Shown in pieces: positions 23,034 to 36,680 of a stretch of 64,000 bases of DNA (positions are counted from its first letter, which is position 1; each line of letters opens with the position of its first letter). Source of the stretch: Lamellibrachia satsuma (lineage: Eukaryota > Annelida > Polychaeta > Sabellida > Siboglinidae). The position numbers and the translations under genes were made by a program. The notes under the pieces were generated by a model. That model saw nothing but the letters and a program-made list of their open reading frames with translations, made no database searches and was not told the DNA's origin. The stretch is from contig BSQZ01000050.1 in assembly GCA_033239005.1 (NCBI GenBank), positions 3,615,001-3,679,000 on the forward strand. The letters run 5' to 3'.

Positions 23034-23795
23034 CCAATTTGTTAGTTTGTCCATCATTTTTGTTAGTTTGTCCGTCATTTTGTTAGTTTGTCCGCCATTT
23101 TGTTAGTTTTGTCCATCATTTTTTTATTTTGTCCGCCATTTTATTAGTTTGTCCACCGTTTTGTTAGTTTTGACCATTATTTTGTTAGTTTGTCCGCCAT
23201 TTTGTTAGTTTTCTCCATAATTTTGTTTAGTTTGTCCATCATTTTTGTTAGTTTGTTCACCATTTTGTTAGTTTGTCCGCCATTTTGTTAGTTTGTCCAT
23301 CATTTTTGTTAGTTTGTCCGCCATTTTGTTAATTTGTCCACCGTTTTGTTAGTTTTGACCATTATTTTATTAGTTTGTCCGCCATTTTGTTAGTTTGTCC
23401 ACCGTTTTGTTAGTTTTAACCATTATTTTGTTAGTTTGTCCGCCATTTTGTTAGTTTTGTCCATCATTTTTGTTAGTTTGTCCGCCATTTTGTTAGTTTG
23501 TCCGCCATTTTGTGAGTTTTGTCTATAATTTTGTTAGTTTGTCCGCTATTTTGTTAGTTTGTCCGCCATTTTGTTAGCTTGTCCGCCATTTTGTTAGTTT
23601 GTCCATAATTTTTTTTAGTTTGTCCGCCATTTTATTAGTTTGTCCACCATTTTGTGAGTTTTGTCTATCATTTTTGTTAGTTTGTCCGCTATTTTGTTAG
23701 TTTGTCCACCGTTTTGTTAGTTTTGTCCATGATTTTGTTAGTTTGTCCGCCATTTTATTAGTTTGTCCACCGTTTTGCTAGTTTTGTCCATTACT
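23034..23795 (+). repeat. 21-22-bp minisatellite, about 36 copies
   Basis: Unit TTTGTTAGTTTGTCCGCCAT with variants (CCATCAT, CCACCGT). Non-coding. Confidence 0.95.
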
Positions 23796-23837
23796 GGTAG
23801 CGTTGTGCAAACAGCACTATCTCGATGCAATCTATCT

Positions 23838-24115
23838 AGGGTTATACAATCGACAACAGGTTGGGGTTACACCTTTTTGCAGGCTCTCTAGGGTTATACA
23901 ACCTACAACAAGTTGGGGTTACACCGTTAGGGTTAGGGTGGCAGCTAGAATTTCTGATACATAACTCGATCCATAGAGAAGTAGTGAGTCGAATGTAGCA
24001 ATTACATTCTGGTTTCCACACCTCACCACCCCACCATAGAGCAATGAGACAAGTATAGCCATCTGACCACCCTCCATAGAGTAATGAGACAAGTATAGCC
24101 ATCTGATCACCCCCA
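23838..24115 (+). repeat. Two short tandem duplications
   Basis: CTAGGGTTATACAA plus GGTTGGGGTTACACC occurs twice (about 23838 and 23889). CAATGAGACAAGTATAGCCA-type sequence occurs twice (about 24041 and 24079). Between them lies GTTAGGGTTAGGGTGG. Confidence 0.8.
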
Positions 24116-24224
24116 CGCCCGCACGGCCTTCACCTTCTGTCTATAGACCTGAACATATTTGACACCACCCCACACTATATATAGTCATACACAAACCTCC
24201 ATAAAGACAGAGACATTGAAGTTA

Positions 24225-24375
24225 GGATTAGTTATGGGTTAGGGTTATGATGTCATTGTATAAGAGCGAGGGTTAGTTTTTCGGTTTAAGGTTAGGATTA
24301 GGGTTAGCTAGGCGCTCAGGGGTTAGGGTTAGCTGCAGTCGCCAGAGGGCGCTGATACAGTCGCCAGGGAGCGCA
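24225..24375. repeat. Block with TTAGGG-type motifs (right inverted copy)
   Basis: Several GGTTAGGGTTA and GGATTAGGGTTAG motifs beside CAGTCGCCAGAGGGCGCTG, the inverse of the compound motif at 16684-16760. Confidence 0.7.
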
Positions 24376-24439
24376 GGGGCGCGCGCGGATATGGTAATAC
24401 ACCTTTTCCCGCGTAATGGACCTTTTTCCTGTAATCGCG

Positions 24440-25535
24440 CGATGGTGATCGGTAGAGTGTTCGTGCTAGTGCTTGTAAGATGCTGATCGGTAGAGTGTTC
24501 GTGCTAGTGCTTGTAAGATGGTGATCGGTAGAGTGTTCGTGCTAGTGCTTGTAAGATGCTGATCGGTAGGGTGTTCGTGTAAGATGGTGATCGGTAGAGT
24601 GTTCGTGCTAGTGCTTGTAAGATGCTGATCGGTAGAGTGTTCATGCTAGTGCGTGTAAGATGGTTATCGGTAGAGTGTTCGTGCTAATGTTTGTAAGATG
24701 CTGATCGGAAGAGTGTTCGTGCTAGTGCTTGTAAGATGGTGATCGGTAGAGTGTTCGTGCTAGTGCATGTAAGATGGTTATCGGTAGAGTGTAAGTGCTA
24801 ATGTTTGTAAGATGCTGATCGGTAGAGTGTTCGTGTTAGTGCTTGTAAGATGCTGATCGGAAGAGTGTTCGTGCTAGTGCTTGTAAGATGCTGATCGGTA
24901 GAGTGTTCGTGCTACTGCTTGTAAGATGCTGATCGGTAGAGTGTTCGTGCTAGTGCTTGTAAGATGCTGATCGGAAGAGTGTTCGTGCTAGTACTTGTAA
25001 GATGCTGATCGGTAGAGTGTTCGTGCTAGTGCTTGTAAGATGGTGATCGGTAGAGTGTTCGTGCTAGTGCATGTAAGATGGTGATCGGTAGAGTGTTCGT
25101 GCTAGTACTTGTAAGATGCTGATCGGTAGAGTGTTCGTGCTAGTACTTGTAAGATGCCGATCGGTAGAGTGTTCGTGCTAGTTCTTGTAAGATGCTGATC
25201 GGTAGAGTGTTCGTGCTAGTGCTTGTAAGATGCCGATCGGTAGAGTGTTCGTGCTAGTGCTTGTAAGATGCTGACCGGAAGAGTGTTCGTGCTAGTGCTT
25301 GTAAGATGGTGATCGGAAGAGTGTTCGTGCTAGTGCTTGTAAGATGCTGATCGGTAGAGTGTTCGTGCTACTGCTTGTAAGATGCTGATCGGTAGAGTGT
25401 TCGTGCTAGTGCTTGTAAGATGCTGATCGGTAGAGTGTTCGTGCTAGTGCTTGTAAGATGCTGATCGGTAGAGTGTTCGTGCTAGTGTTTGTAAGATGGT
25501 GATCGGTAGAGTGTTCGTGCTAGTGCTTGTAAGAT
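24440..25535 (+). repeat. 38-bp minisatellite, about 29 copies
   Basis: Unit GATCGGTAGAGTGTTCGTGC then TAGTGCTTGTAAGATGCT, very homogeneous. Variants alternate between GATGCT and GATGGT ends. One shortened unit lies near 24570. Confidence 0.96.
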
Positions 25536-25539
25536 AAAT

Positions 25540-26289
25540 CCTATCTAGTTCCATCGAACGTTTTACAGCACATTTTATGTTTAAGTTATTGCGTTATTAC
25601 AGTTATTATTACAATTTTATTTATAAAATGTAATTAAATTAAATAAATTTATTTAACCATTGTTTTTTCATATCAAATATACTAGTAATTAATATCATAC
25701 GGATGCCTGCCCACTGTAATGTAATACTATTATTGACTGTTTTTATTTGTGAAGGTTTCCAAAAGACCTTGAAAAACAACATAAATGGGTAGTTGCTGAA
25801 CATCGGACTGGATAGAAGCAAAAATAGGCAGATTTAGTGTGCAGCAGTCACTACAATCCCAGTGCGATTGAAAGAAAACATCACACCCACTTTGCCTATT
25901 CATCCGGTAATTTGCTTAATACGTCATACCGTGAATATTTTGTCTTAACACTGCTATTATTATTGTGTGCGTGTGTGCGTGCGTGCGTGCGCGCGTGCGT
26001 GCGCGCGTGCGTGCTCCATATAACGTTTAATGCATGTGATAGTGGAAGGTACTAGCCTCAGTTAACACAGTGCAAGTGGACGTTACCCTGGTACCATGAA
26101 GCGGCTAATGCAGCGCGTACGGGTGATTGACGCCGAAAGGAGTGTTCTCCGCTTTACTCTAATTTGTAGATGATCGATTTACGTTTACTATGTGGCCAGG
26201 GCTGCGTAAATAAGATTGAACGTGTTAATTATTCCTCACGGAGTCACACGTTTGTTACGTCGGTACGTGCTAACCACGAGAACAGCCCC
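25540..26289. other. No gene recognised; GTGC-rich microsatellite
   Basis: AT-rich, with a GTGTGCGTGCGTGCGCGC run at 25965-26015. Ends at the Gypsy LTR. Confidence 0.6.
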
Positions 26290-26294
26290 GTGTC

Positions 26295-26443
26295 TGTTAC
26301 GTGTCTTACGTAGGTATTGACGAAGCATAACTCAAGAATAACAACTTGAAGTGATGCGCGAACAGAAGCTTTACTAGAAGACCCAATCTGATACAAACAA
26401 CTAGCGCGGCATCTAGCGAGTAGTAATAACATTATAACGCAAC
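26295..26443 (-). repeat. 3' LTR of the Gypsy element
   Basis: 149 bp, starting TGTTGCG and ending GTAACA on the element's strand. Aligns along its length with 29812-29967, with several small indels and substitutions. Confidence 0.88.
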
Positions 26444-26600
26444 ATCATTCCCCTTATGGAGAGGCATACAAATTACATATACTTTAGTACAGTACGTTGA
26501 ATAAATTATATATACGCAAATTAAATGAACATAGTGACAAACATTATTCAACTATAGAACGTCTGTATAAGTGTGCTTCATTTGTTTAAATGTTATCAAA

Positions 26601-27345
26601 TTAAATGTCCACTCGAAGATCGTAAAAGCTTCTTTGCCTGTGAGATGTGTACAATGTTTCACAGCTTTCTAACGTATTCCACAAGTTCAGCTTTCTAACA
26701 GGTTTCACCACCCTTCCGGTTTTCGCCATGTATGGCTGTTTCAAGTTTGGCGACGAGGGGAGTCGTGTGATGTCTGTTGACTCTACCACTGCTGATTGCG
26801 CTTTGTCAGGGCTCTTCACTGGAGTAATGTTGACTGTCTCGTCTGGAACTGTGCGTGGCTGTGGTGGTCGAAGTGGTGTTTCAATTTCGTGATAACATCT
26901 TCAGATAACATTTCCTTCAGAAAGTTAATTTCGAAGAAGTTACTGTAGTAGTTCACTGTGGTCAGATAGTTTCTTCCCTCAAATGACAGTAGATCTGTGC
27001 CAACCTTTTGCCAAGGACGAACAGGGACTTCGTGCATGAACAGCGGTTCAGCAGCTTGTTTGTCACTGTTAGTGGCGCATGTATCGCATGACTCTATGTA
27101 TTGTCGAATTTCGCTCGACATTCCAGGCCAGAATACCAATTCTCTAGCTCTGCGTTAATTCCCATGTCACCTGCTGCTAGTTTCACTTTGATGTCTGGTC
27201 GCATAGCAGTATGACGACTATTTCGCCATCCTTTCATGATGGTATTCTTCAAACAAGACATACTTTCATCTCGTTCAGTCGCGACGCGGATCTCATCAAA
27301 TCGATCGCTTTTAATGGGTAGGAACGAGATATTGTTCATAGACAC
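26601..27345 (-). pseudogene. Gypsy integrase remnants
   Basis: 27139-26816 begins VFWPGMSSEIRQYI, the end of the zinc-binding N-domain with its CDTCA cysteines. It continues into PWQKVGTDLLSFEG, which holds the first catalytic Asp, and TTVNYYSNFFEI, then breaks off. The second Asp and the Glu are absent, so the core was deleted. 26819-26601 carries the C-terminal tail (KTGRVVKPVRKLNL). The upstream part lies at 27345-27094 in another frame. Confidence 0.75.
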
Positions 27346-27485
27346 CTGTTCCGAGCACGTCGTGTCTTGTTGAGGTGAGCGAGATTGAGCATCTGCGACT
27401 GGAATCCACTGTCATATTTTAGCATATAGTTGTACTCGCAGTAGAATAGCTTGCAGGCGTTTCGGGGCCTTTGACAACGGTTTTG

Positions 27486-28620
27486 TCACAATAGCGACCA
27501 GTGGTTTGTGATCGGTGTCAACACTGACATGGCGCCCGACGTATAGTGATGAAACTTCTCCAATCCGAAGCTCACAGCCAGCATTTCTTTTTCTATTTGC
27601 GTATACCGTTTATCAGTCTCTGTTAACGTTCTGCTCGCATAGGCCACAGGATTGCCTTCTTGGAAGAGTGTTGATCCAAGCCCGCATTCGAGTCTCAATC
27701 CCTTTGTAGGGTCGTAGAAATGCAAGTACGGGTGCGTTGATTAGCATTTGTCTGACAGTTTCAAACATGTCGTGCTGTTAATCTGACCATGTCCACGTTA
27801 CGTCGTGTTCAGTCAGATTCTTCAACGGGGAGATGACATCCGTCATGTGCGGCATAAACTTAACGAGGTAGTTAACCATTCCGATGTAACGACGCAGTTC
27901 TTCAACATTCGTTGGTGCAGCCATTTTACGAGAGCCTTGACTTTTTCGGGGTCAGACTGCAATCCATCCTTTGTTATGCGATGTCCCACGAAGTTCACTT
28001 CGCTCCTGCGTAGTTGTAGTTTTTCTCGGTTCAACTTGATTCCGTTATCTCTGCAACGCTTCATGAAAGCTATCAAGTTGCGGTCATGTTCTTCGCGATC
28101 CTTACCATGGAAGATTACATCATCTGCGATGCACACGACACCTGGCAGACCGTCGAGTGCCTCCAAGAGTTTCTTCTGGAATATTCCGATGAGACAGACG
28201 TCCCAAATGATAGACGGACGAATCTGTAACGACCATAGCATGTCTGGAAGGTCGTCAGCATACTAGATTCGAGATCGAGTTACACATGCCAGTAGCCAGA
28301 TAAGAGATCTGCTTTGGTGAACAGGCGAGATTCTCCAAGTTCGTGTAGCGTATCTTCGAGATTCGGCAGAGTATAGTGCTCACGAAGAAGTGCTTTATTC
28401 AGTCATCGAGGATCAATGCACCCTCTTACCCCACCATTCTTCTTTGTTACGACAACAAGTTGGCTCACCCATGGAGTTGACTCTTCCACATTTGTGATTA
28501 CGCCTAACTTTGTCATTCTATCCAGTTCTGTCTTTAGTTTTGGACTAACAGCGACATGTATACGTCTCGTGGGCATGACTGTTGGATGAATCGTCTCATC
28601 GACTTGGAGACTTTCTCGAT
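27486..28620 (-). pseudogene. Gypsy reverse transcriptase and RNase H, broken
   Basis: Minus-strand RT landmarks in order: STPWVSQLVVVTKKNGG (about 28450), LNKALLREHYTLP (about 28390, after a stop), ADLLSGYWH (about 28290), GVVCIADDVIFHG holding the catalytic DD (about 28110-28140), and LRRSEVNFVGHRITKDGL (about 27970-28015). RNase H follows at 27725-27486 (NPVAYASRTLT, YTQIEKEMLAVSFGLEKF). CIADD in place of YIDD is seen in some Gypsy lineages. Stops and frame changes make it inactive. Confidence 0.82.
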
Positions 28621-28626
28621 ATTATG

Positions 28627-28906
28627 TTAATTGATCTTCATCAATTTCATCTTATTCGCAGTTTTGTACCCGAATAGCGGTGTGTAGTTGTCACTCACAA
28701 CCACGAATTCGATGGAGTACGTTTTCTTGTTCTTTGGATTCTTTACCACTGTATGGTAGATCCCTAGTGGAGCAGCCTGTGTAGTTCCACATTTTAAGTT
28801 TGCGTATAGTAGGCTTAATGTTGTCTGCATAACATGCAGTGTGTTCACTGTAGCACCAGTGTCGACCTGTAACGTCACTTTGTGACAGCCAACCAGCATA
28901 CGACAT
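28627..28906 (-). pseudogene. Gypsy aspartic protease
   Basis: Minus frame 28899-28627 opens with CHKVTLQVDTGATVNTLH, the DTGA catalytic motif of retroviral-type proteases. It runs without a stop to GYKTANKMKLMKIN. About 90 codons, a normal length. It lies between the zinc knuckle and RT as expected. Confidence 0.78.
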
Positions 28907-28939
28907 TTCAGTTGTCGTTCACTGTCGTTTGACAGCGTG

Positions 28940-29811
28940 TGTATCTACTCATAGTCCGAGTCATCTGGTGCTGTCAAATGGTGGACGTGTTTACGAAGTT
29001 TAAGTGCTTTCTCTTGTACGGTATATTTCTTCGCGAAATGATTTTTCCTCTTACACAGTGAGCACGTTTTGCCCCATGCCGGACATTCCGCTTTTTTATG
29101 ATGTGCGAACGTCCGCAAAATTTACATTCTCTTTAAACGATGGATTTCTCGCTACCACTTTTTTATCAATGAAATCAGTTTTACACTTTTAGTGCCTCAT
29201 CTCCAAGCGTGTGTAACAGTAATGCCACTTGGTGTTGATTTTCCTGTCTTTCCAGATTGGTAATCACAGAATAAATTTTCCATTTCTGTTTAAACAGTTT
29301 CCGCTTTTCACTAGCATTATGTTCTATGCTTAGAGGTGGGGATGGTCTTATACCATGTACAGGAGTGGTATTTGGTCATTCAGCCATCGGTAGCAGCACT
29401 TTTAGGCAAGCGGCGCCAATGCGCGGTATTGTGAGGAACATTTTCGCAGTAACAAAGTGTCTACGTGCAAATGCACACGTAACAACGTTCTACAGCGTCA
29501 CCGCCGCTAATTTCGTACAAATGTGTAGCTACGTAGAAATAGTTCATGGCGTAGTTTATCTTATACAGTTATAAGTTAGTGGAGTTGAAATAACTTCCCA
29601 CTTAGCTAGTGTCCGCTGTTTGTGAACAGTGTATCGGGCTCGACGTCGAGGTATCGTGTTCTCAGTGTCAACCACATGGCGTCCGACACTGTCAGCGGGA
29701 GTTGCTTAAAGTCGAACTGGGTCACCAGCAAAGTTCGCCAAATGAAGTCTCTGTAGAGCGTAGATGTCACACAGAACTATCTGTAATTTCTGTGACCGCC
29801 GCGTGCCACCA
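28940..29811 (-). pseudogene. Gypsy Gag region with zinc knuckle
   Basis: Around 29030-29105 the minus strand reads KKAECPAWGKTCSLCKRKNHFAKKY, shown here only as a Cys/His knuckle followed by a basic stretch. This is the usual Gag end before the protease. Further upstream to the primer-binding site, Gag is too broken to follow. Confidence 0.6.
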
Positions 29812-29967
29812 TGTTACGTGTCTTACGTAGGTATTGACGAAGTATAACTCTAGAATGACAACTTGAAGTGTAGCGTGAACAGAAGCTTTAATACTAGCCG
29901 ACCCAATCTGATACAAACAACTAATGTGGCGTCATCTAGTGAGTAGTAATAACATTAAAACGCAATA
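29812..29967 (-). repeat. 5' LTR of the Gypsy element
   Basis: 156 bp, ending GTAACA immediately before the TGG primer-binding site. Its first bases (TATTGCG) differ from the TG start of the other LTR by one change. Confidence 0.88.
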
Positions 29968-29972
29968 ATGTC

Positions 29973-30460
29973 CATTGCACATACGAGACTGATATGATCA
30001 AATGTCAACGTTTCAAATTCAGCCACCCTGAGGCTGAGACTTATGTAAACAATACTTGAATGTTATCTAAAATTACTTGATTACCAAGGCAATGTTAACA
30101 TACACCCCGGTCCAACAAACACTCCCGCTGTTTTGATTTATCAACCCATAACTGCTGAACATATTTGACTTAACAACTGATTTTACGTGTTAGGCATCCT
30201 GCCACACGTCGGCAAATATTGCACACTCACTTAAGGTTTTTCACCGCCCACTACCTTAAAATCAAGTAGCGATATTAAATGCTCATGCAATACGACAGTC
30301 AGTCTTTGCTGCGCTACACATCAATATTGTTTAAGAGGTTGGTTGTGCTACTAAAGGCGATATCAACATCAATCGGTGCAACCTGTTTATGTAGCATATG
30401 GAATATAGATAACGAACACTCTCTCATCTACTGAATCCATGCAGTTGTTTGCAGTGACAC
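29973..30460. other. No gene recognised
   Basis: Non-coding flank between the Gypsy element and the CA/TA tract. No motif found. Confidence 0.6.
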
Positions 30461-30462
30461 AC

Positions 30463-31974
<1,512 letters not shown>

Positions 31975-32159
31975 GAGGCAGACGCCCACCTCTACGTGAC
32001 AACCTGCACTTGTGCCACTCTTTCAATAAGGATCCAATACTGATTCATCATGATTTCGTCGAAATGCATATTGTGTCAAGATGACCGAGGTGGAAGGGCA
32101 TTGCGTTGCCCAGCAAATAACTCAAAATGTGACAATATTGAAAACGACTATGTTGTGTT

Positions 32160-33770
32160 TCCCTCCTTTGTGCTGTCTCCTGAATGTTCTGGCAGCCATT
32201 GATAACATTGGTGTTGTTGTCCCTCCTTTGTACCGTCTCCTGTTTGTTCTGGCAGCCATTGATAACATTGGTGTTGTTGTCCCTCCTTTGTATCGTCTCC
32301 TGTTTGTTCTGGCAGCCATTGATAACATTGGTGTTGTTGTCCCTCCTTTGTACCGTCTCCTGATTGTTCTGGCAGCCATTGATAACATTGGTATTGTTGT
32401 CCCTCCTTTGTACCGTCTCCTGTTTGTTCTGGCAGCCATTGATAACATTGGTGTTGTTGTCCCTCCTTTGTACCGTCTCCTGTTTTTTTCTGGCAGCCAT
32501 TGATAACATTGGTGTTGTTGTCCCTCCTTTGTATCGTCTCCTGTTTGTTCTGACAGCCATTGATAACATTGGTGTTGTTGTCCCTCCTTTGTACCGTCTC
32601 CTGTTTGTTCTGGCAGCCATTGATAACATTGGTGTTGTTGTCCGTCCTTTGTATCGTCTCCTGTTTGTTCTGGCAGCCATTGATAACATTGGTGTTGTTG
32701 TCCCTCCTTTGTACCGTCTCCTGTTTGTACTGGCAGCCATTGATAACATTGGTGTTGTTGTCCCTCCTTTGTACCGTCTCCTGTTTGTTCTGGCAGCCAT
32801 TGATAACATTGGTGTTGTTGTCCCTCCTTTGTATCGTCTCCTGTTTGTTCTGGCAGCCATTGATAACATTGGTGCTGTTGTCCCTCCTTTGTACCGTCTC
32901 CTGTTTGTTCTGGCAGCCATTGATAACATTTGTGTTGTTGTCCGTCCTTTGTATCGTCTCCTGTTTGTTCTGGCAGCCATTGATAACATTGGTGTTGTTG
33001 TCCCTCCTTTGTACCGTCTCCTGTTTGTTCTGGCAGCCATTGATAACATTGGTGTTATTGTCCCTCCTTTGTACCGTCTCCTGATTGTTCTGACAGCCAT
33101 TGATAACATTGGTGTTGTTGTCCCTCCTTTGTACCGTCTCCTGATTGTTCTGGCAGCCATTGATAACATTGGTGTTGTTGTCCCTCCTTTGTACCGTCTC
33201 CTGTTTGTTCTGGCAGCCATTGATAACATTGGTGTTGTTGTCCCTCCTTTGTACCGTCTCCTGTTTGTTCTGGCAGCCATTGATAACATTGGTGTTGTTG
33301 TCCCTCCTTTGTATCGTCTCCTGTTTGTTCTGGCAGCCATTGATAACATTGGTGTTGTTGTCCCTCCTTTGTACCGTCTCCTGTTTGTTCTGGCAGCCAT
33401 TGATAACATTGGTGTTGTTGTCCCTCCTTTGTATCGTCTCCTGTTTGTTCTGGCAGCCATTGATAACATTGGTGTTGTTGTCCCTCCTTTGTATCGTTTC
33501 ATGTTCGTTCTGGCAGCCATTGATAACATTGGTGTTGTTGTCCTTCCTTTGTACCGTCTAGTGTTTGTTCTGGCAGCCATTGATAACATTGGTGTTGTTG
33601 TCCCTCCTTTGTATCGTCTCCTGTTTGTTCTGGCAGCCATTGACAACATTGGTGTTGTTGTCCCTCCTTTGTACCGTCTACTGTTTGTTCTGGCAGCCAT
33701 TGATAACATTGGTGTTGTTGTCCCTCCTTTGTACCGTCTCCTGTTTGTTCTGGCAGTCATTGATAACATT
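32160..33770 (+). repeat. 60-bp minisatellite, about 27 copies, within the PIN-like gene
   Basis: Unit CCCTCCTTTGTACCGTCTCC, TGTTTGTTCTGGCAGCCATT, GATAACATTGGTGTTGTTGT. Twenty codons long, so frames remain open on both strands (643 codons plus, 583 minus). In the plus frame that joins the gene on the right, the unit reads AAIDNIGVVVPPLYRLLFVL. The last unit runs directly into the conserved AVIDNIDINQSS coding motif. One unit near 32486 has an extra T. Confidence 0.95.
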
Positions 33771-35689
33771 GACATCAACCAGAGCTCTACCACAGCCATG
33801 ATAAATCTTCATTGTACAGCTTTTTCACTGTTACAATGCCTGTGTCGAAACTATGCAGGCAGGATTGAAGGACCACACCCGGATATGAATAGTGCTGAAC
33901 ACACAGATTCTCTGGATCTTCCAGAGTACTACGCATCTATCGAACCAGTGAGTAACAGTGCAATGAAGAAGGCAGAGATACTGTTGCTAGAGGGCGAACG
34001 GCGCGATGATAAGTCCGTGCTATATGAAGAATTGCAGATGGAAAGTCAGTGGCTCGCAGACACCGCAGCAGCTTGCAGTGCCGCCTATCACCCATCTACA
34101 AAGGACAGTGGCATCTCGTGGGCTGATTTCCATGCCAATCGGCAAGAAGGTATACCAGAAACCATGAAAACTGCAATACTCCGGCTGTTCACTGAATCGT
34201 CTAACTCTCCCGCAATGATCAAGCACGCGATGAGCGTCATCAATGTAGCGGTGAAGCATCTCAACCCAGGCCAGATCCCGGTCATTGACCATTGACACCC
34301 TTGACCAACCTCTGTACGCGATAGCGAAAACTGTACAGTGGGCATTTCCCGAGACTCACGGCGAGGACAAGTATGTGCTGCTGATGTCGAGAAGGCTGCG
34401 CTTACTCTGCCTGGCGATCTCCTGGAAGGGAGTGGGTGGGTCGAGGCGCTTACCGGGGCTGGAATCTTCACATCTGGGGTCGCTGAGTCCTGTCTCACTG
34501 CTATACACATCAAGCGAACTCGCTACGCCTATGTGCAATCCCTTTGCAGACTACGGCAAAGTTCTCTTCCGCTTACACACAATGTAGGTCCTTCCAGAAG
34601 CAGCAGTTCTCTGCACAGAGATACTGCAAGAAGCTGGCATGGAGCAGTACGAGTCATATGTCAACGACCGTCTGGTGACACACACCAAATCCGTATTCAA
34701 GCCAATCGAGAAGAACAGACTAGATATTATGGCCCCTACTATCACCAGACAAATTAAAACGCCACAGGAGAAGGCACCCCAAGACACCTGTTCAACATTA
34801 GCCCAATTATATGTGGCCAGTGAAGTACGTGGCGGGAGTTCAGATGAATTCTTCTCAAACGAAAACCAGATTTATCCCCCGTATCTCTCAGAAAACGACA
34901 ATCTCCGGTCAAGCACAAAAATCGATCTTGTCACACTTCTTGAGAAGACAGCAAACCTCACCCCGTACTCCAGAATCCAAATGTCGAGGTGCTGTTCATG
35001 GATGGGGCAGCGATTGTTCATTATCTGCCACCGGATAAGGGAAAAACATGTGCTAACTACGTGCGTGGCACTTTCTTCCCTCATATCTGACGTGTGGATA
35101 TAGTCTTCGATGTTTACAAAGAAGACAGCCTGAAAGAAGGGACAAGAAAGACACGAGGAAAAGGTGTGCGCATCAAGGTGTTCCTAAATACTCCGCTGCC
35201 GAAAACCTGGCCTCGCTTTCTCAAAGATGCAGACAACAAGTCCGAGCTTTTCAGCCTTCTCGCTGAGGACGCCAAGTCACTGACTGTTCCTTCTAACAAG
35301 CAGTTGATCGTGAGCTCAGGAGACAACGTTGTATGTGTCCCAGAGCGCGAGGACACAAGTAGCCTCTCTCCGTGCAACCATGAAGAGGCCGATTCGAGGT
35401 TAATGGTGCATCTTGCTGATGCGGTCTCGGAAGGCTATGAGAAGTTCGTGATTAGAGCAGCTGATTCCGATGTAGTTGTCGTGGGTGTGGCAGCAGTGCC
35501 AGAATTAAATCCGTCTGAGTTGTGGGTCTCCTATGGCACTGGGAAAGTTCATCGCTACCTCCCCCTACATGACATATCAGCAGCCATCGGCAGACAGAAG
35601 TCTCATTATTTATGTGGGGGTCCATTTATAATCTGACACCGGCATCTGAAATTGTGTATAGTTCCAGAAAATAACACCCCGATCGTGCG

Positions 35690-35895
35690 CACACGTGATG
35701 CGCCAGTCAGACAGAGTCGTGCAATATACGTTGACCAGTCAGACAGAGTCGTGCAATGTGCGCTGACCAGTCAGACAGAATCGTGCAATGTACGTTGATC
35801 AGTCAGACAGAGTCGTGCAATGTGCGCTGACTCAGTCAGACAGAGTCGTGCAATGTGCGCTGACTCAGTCAGAGTCGTGCAATGTGCGCTGGCTC
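35690..35895 (+). repeat. 31-32-bp tandem repeat, six to seven copies
   Basis: Unit CAGTCAGACAGAGTCGTGCA then ATGTGCGCTGA, with small length changes. Confidence 0.9.
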
Positions 35896-36024
35896 AGTCG
35901 CACAAACACAGAAAAGAACATCGTTGCTAAGCGTGCAATACAAATTTGGCAGTGCACGTTTCGTTTTGCATTAGTGACAACAATGAGCAATACAAAACGT
36001 TACTTAGACGTTACTAACAAATAT

Positions 36025-36230
36025 GAGTTTGTGACACTGTCGCGTATATAAATAATACCACTGGACTATAAAAGCCAGTTAACGTGTTTAACTTACATTC
36101 CATTACTGAATGTGTATCATATACAATACATACATATAGAATTTCATAATTACCAAAACAAAGAAAATAAATAATAACAACGCTTCGCTACGCTGCGAGT
36201 ATAACTCGAATTAAGATGAAATAACAATAC
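36025..36230 (+). repeat. Dispersed ~205-bp repeat, copy A
   Basis: Begins TTTGTGACACTGTCGCG and includes CATATACAATACATACATA, AAAACAAAGAAAATAAATAA and TACGCTGCGAGTATAACTCG. Copy B is at 45612-45825 in the same orientation. Confidence 0.85.
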
Positions 36231-36239
36231 ATATAGCCA

Positions 36240-36680
36240 TTTTGCCTTGTGCATGAACCTTGATTATTTAAAAAAAAATTAAGTTTGTCATACTGAGCAA
36301 ATCCTTGTAAGCTGTGTGTATTAAGCTTTTCCATAACTATAGTGGGAATATTATGAACTATTTCTGTTTAGTTTTATAAGTATATATTACATTCTTGATT
36401 CGTGTATCATAATTATGTATGTCATTGTTAAAGATTATCCTCCAGTTTTGTAAATAAACTGGTAAATTGTTATGTAAATATATATAATAAAAATTTTAAT
36501 TGTTGTAATTTAAGAATGTCATCTACTTTTAACAAGCTGAGTTTTTTATGCAGTGGCTCTGTGTGAGAACTGTAGTTACTTAAGGTAAAAATTCTCAATG
36601 CTTTCTTTTGAAGTTTTATTATTCTATTTATTTGAAAGCCCCCAAGCCATGATTCAATAATTAATGTGCGGTACAATTAA
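36240..36680 (-). mobile_element. Non-LTR retrotransposon 3' end
   Basis: Minus frame 36676-36470 reads LIIESWLGGFQINRIIKLQ, then QKKALRIFTLSNYSSHTEPL and LSLLKVDDILKLQQLKF, the conserved post-RT region of a jockey/I-like element. It is followed by an AT-rich tail toward 36240. Confidence 0.7.

Larger units (their letters stand above)
26295..29967 (-). mobile_element. Gypsy (Ty3) LTR retrotransposon with both LTRs, internally decayed
   Basis: LTR copies at 26295-26443 and 29812-29967 bracket a 3.4-kb body read on the minus strand. Directly inside the 5' LTR is TGGTGGCACGCGG, a primer-binding site beginning TGG right after the LTR end. Directly before the 3' LTR is the purine tract AAGGGGAATGA. 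Gag zinc finger, protease, RT, RNase H and integrase pieces follow in Gypsy order. Flanking GTGTC (26290-26294) and ATGTC (29968-29972) may be a 5-bp target duplication with one change. The body is short and most of the integrase core is missing. Confidence 0.88.

Noticed and set aside
32048..33799. 583-codon minus ORF and shifted plus ORFs over the 60-bp array
   Set aside because: They are translations of a repeat whose unit is a multiple of three; no start context, domain or flanking exon supports them on the minus strand.
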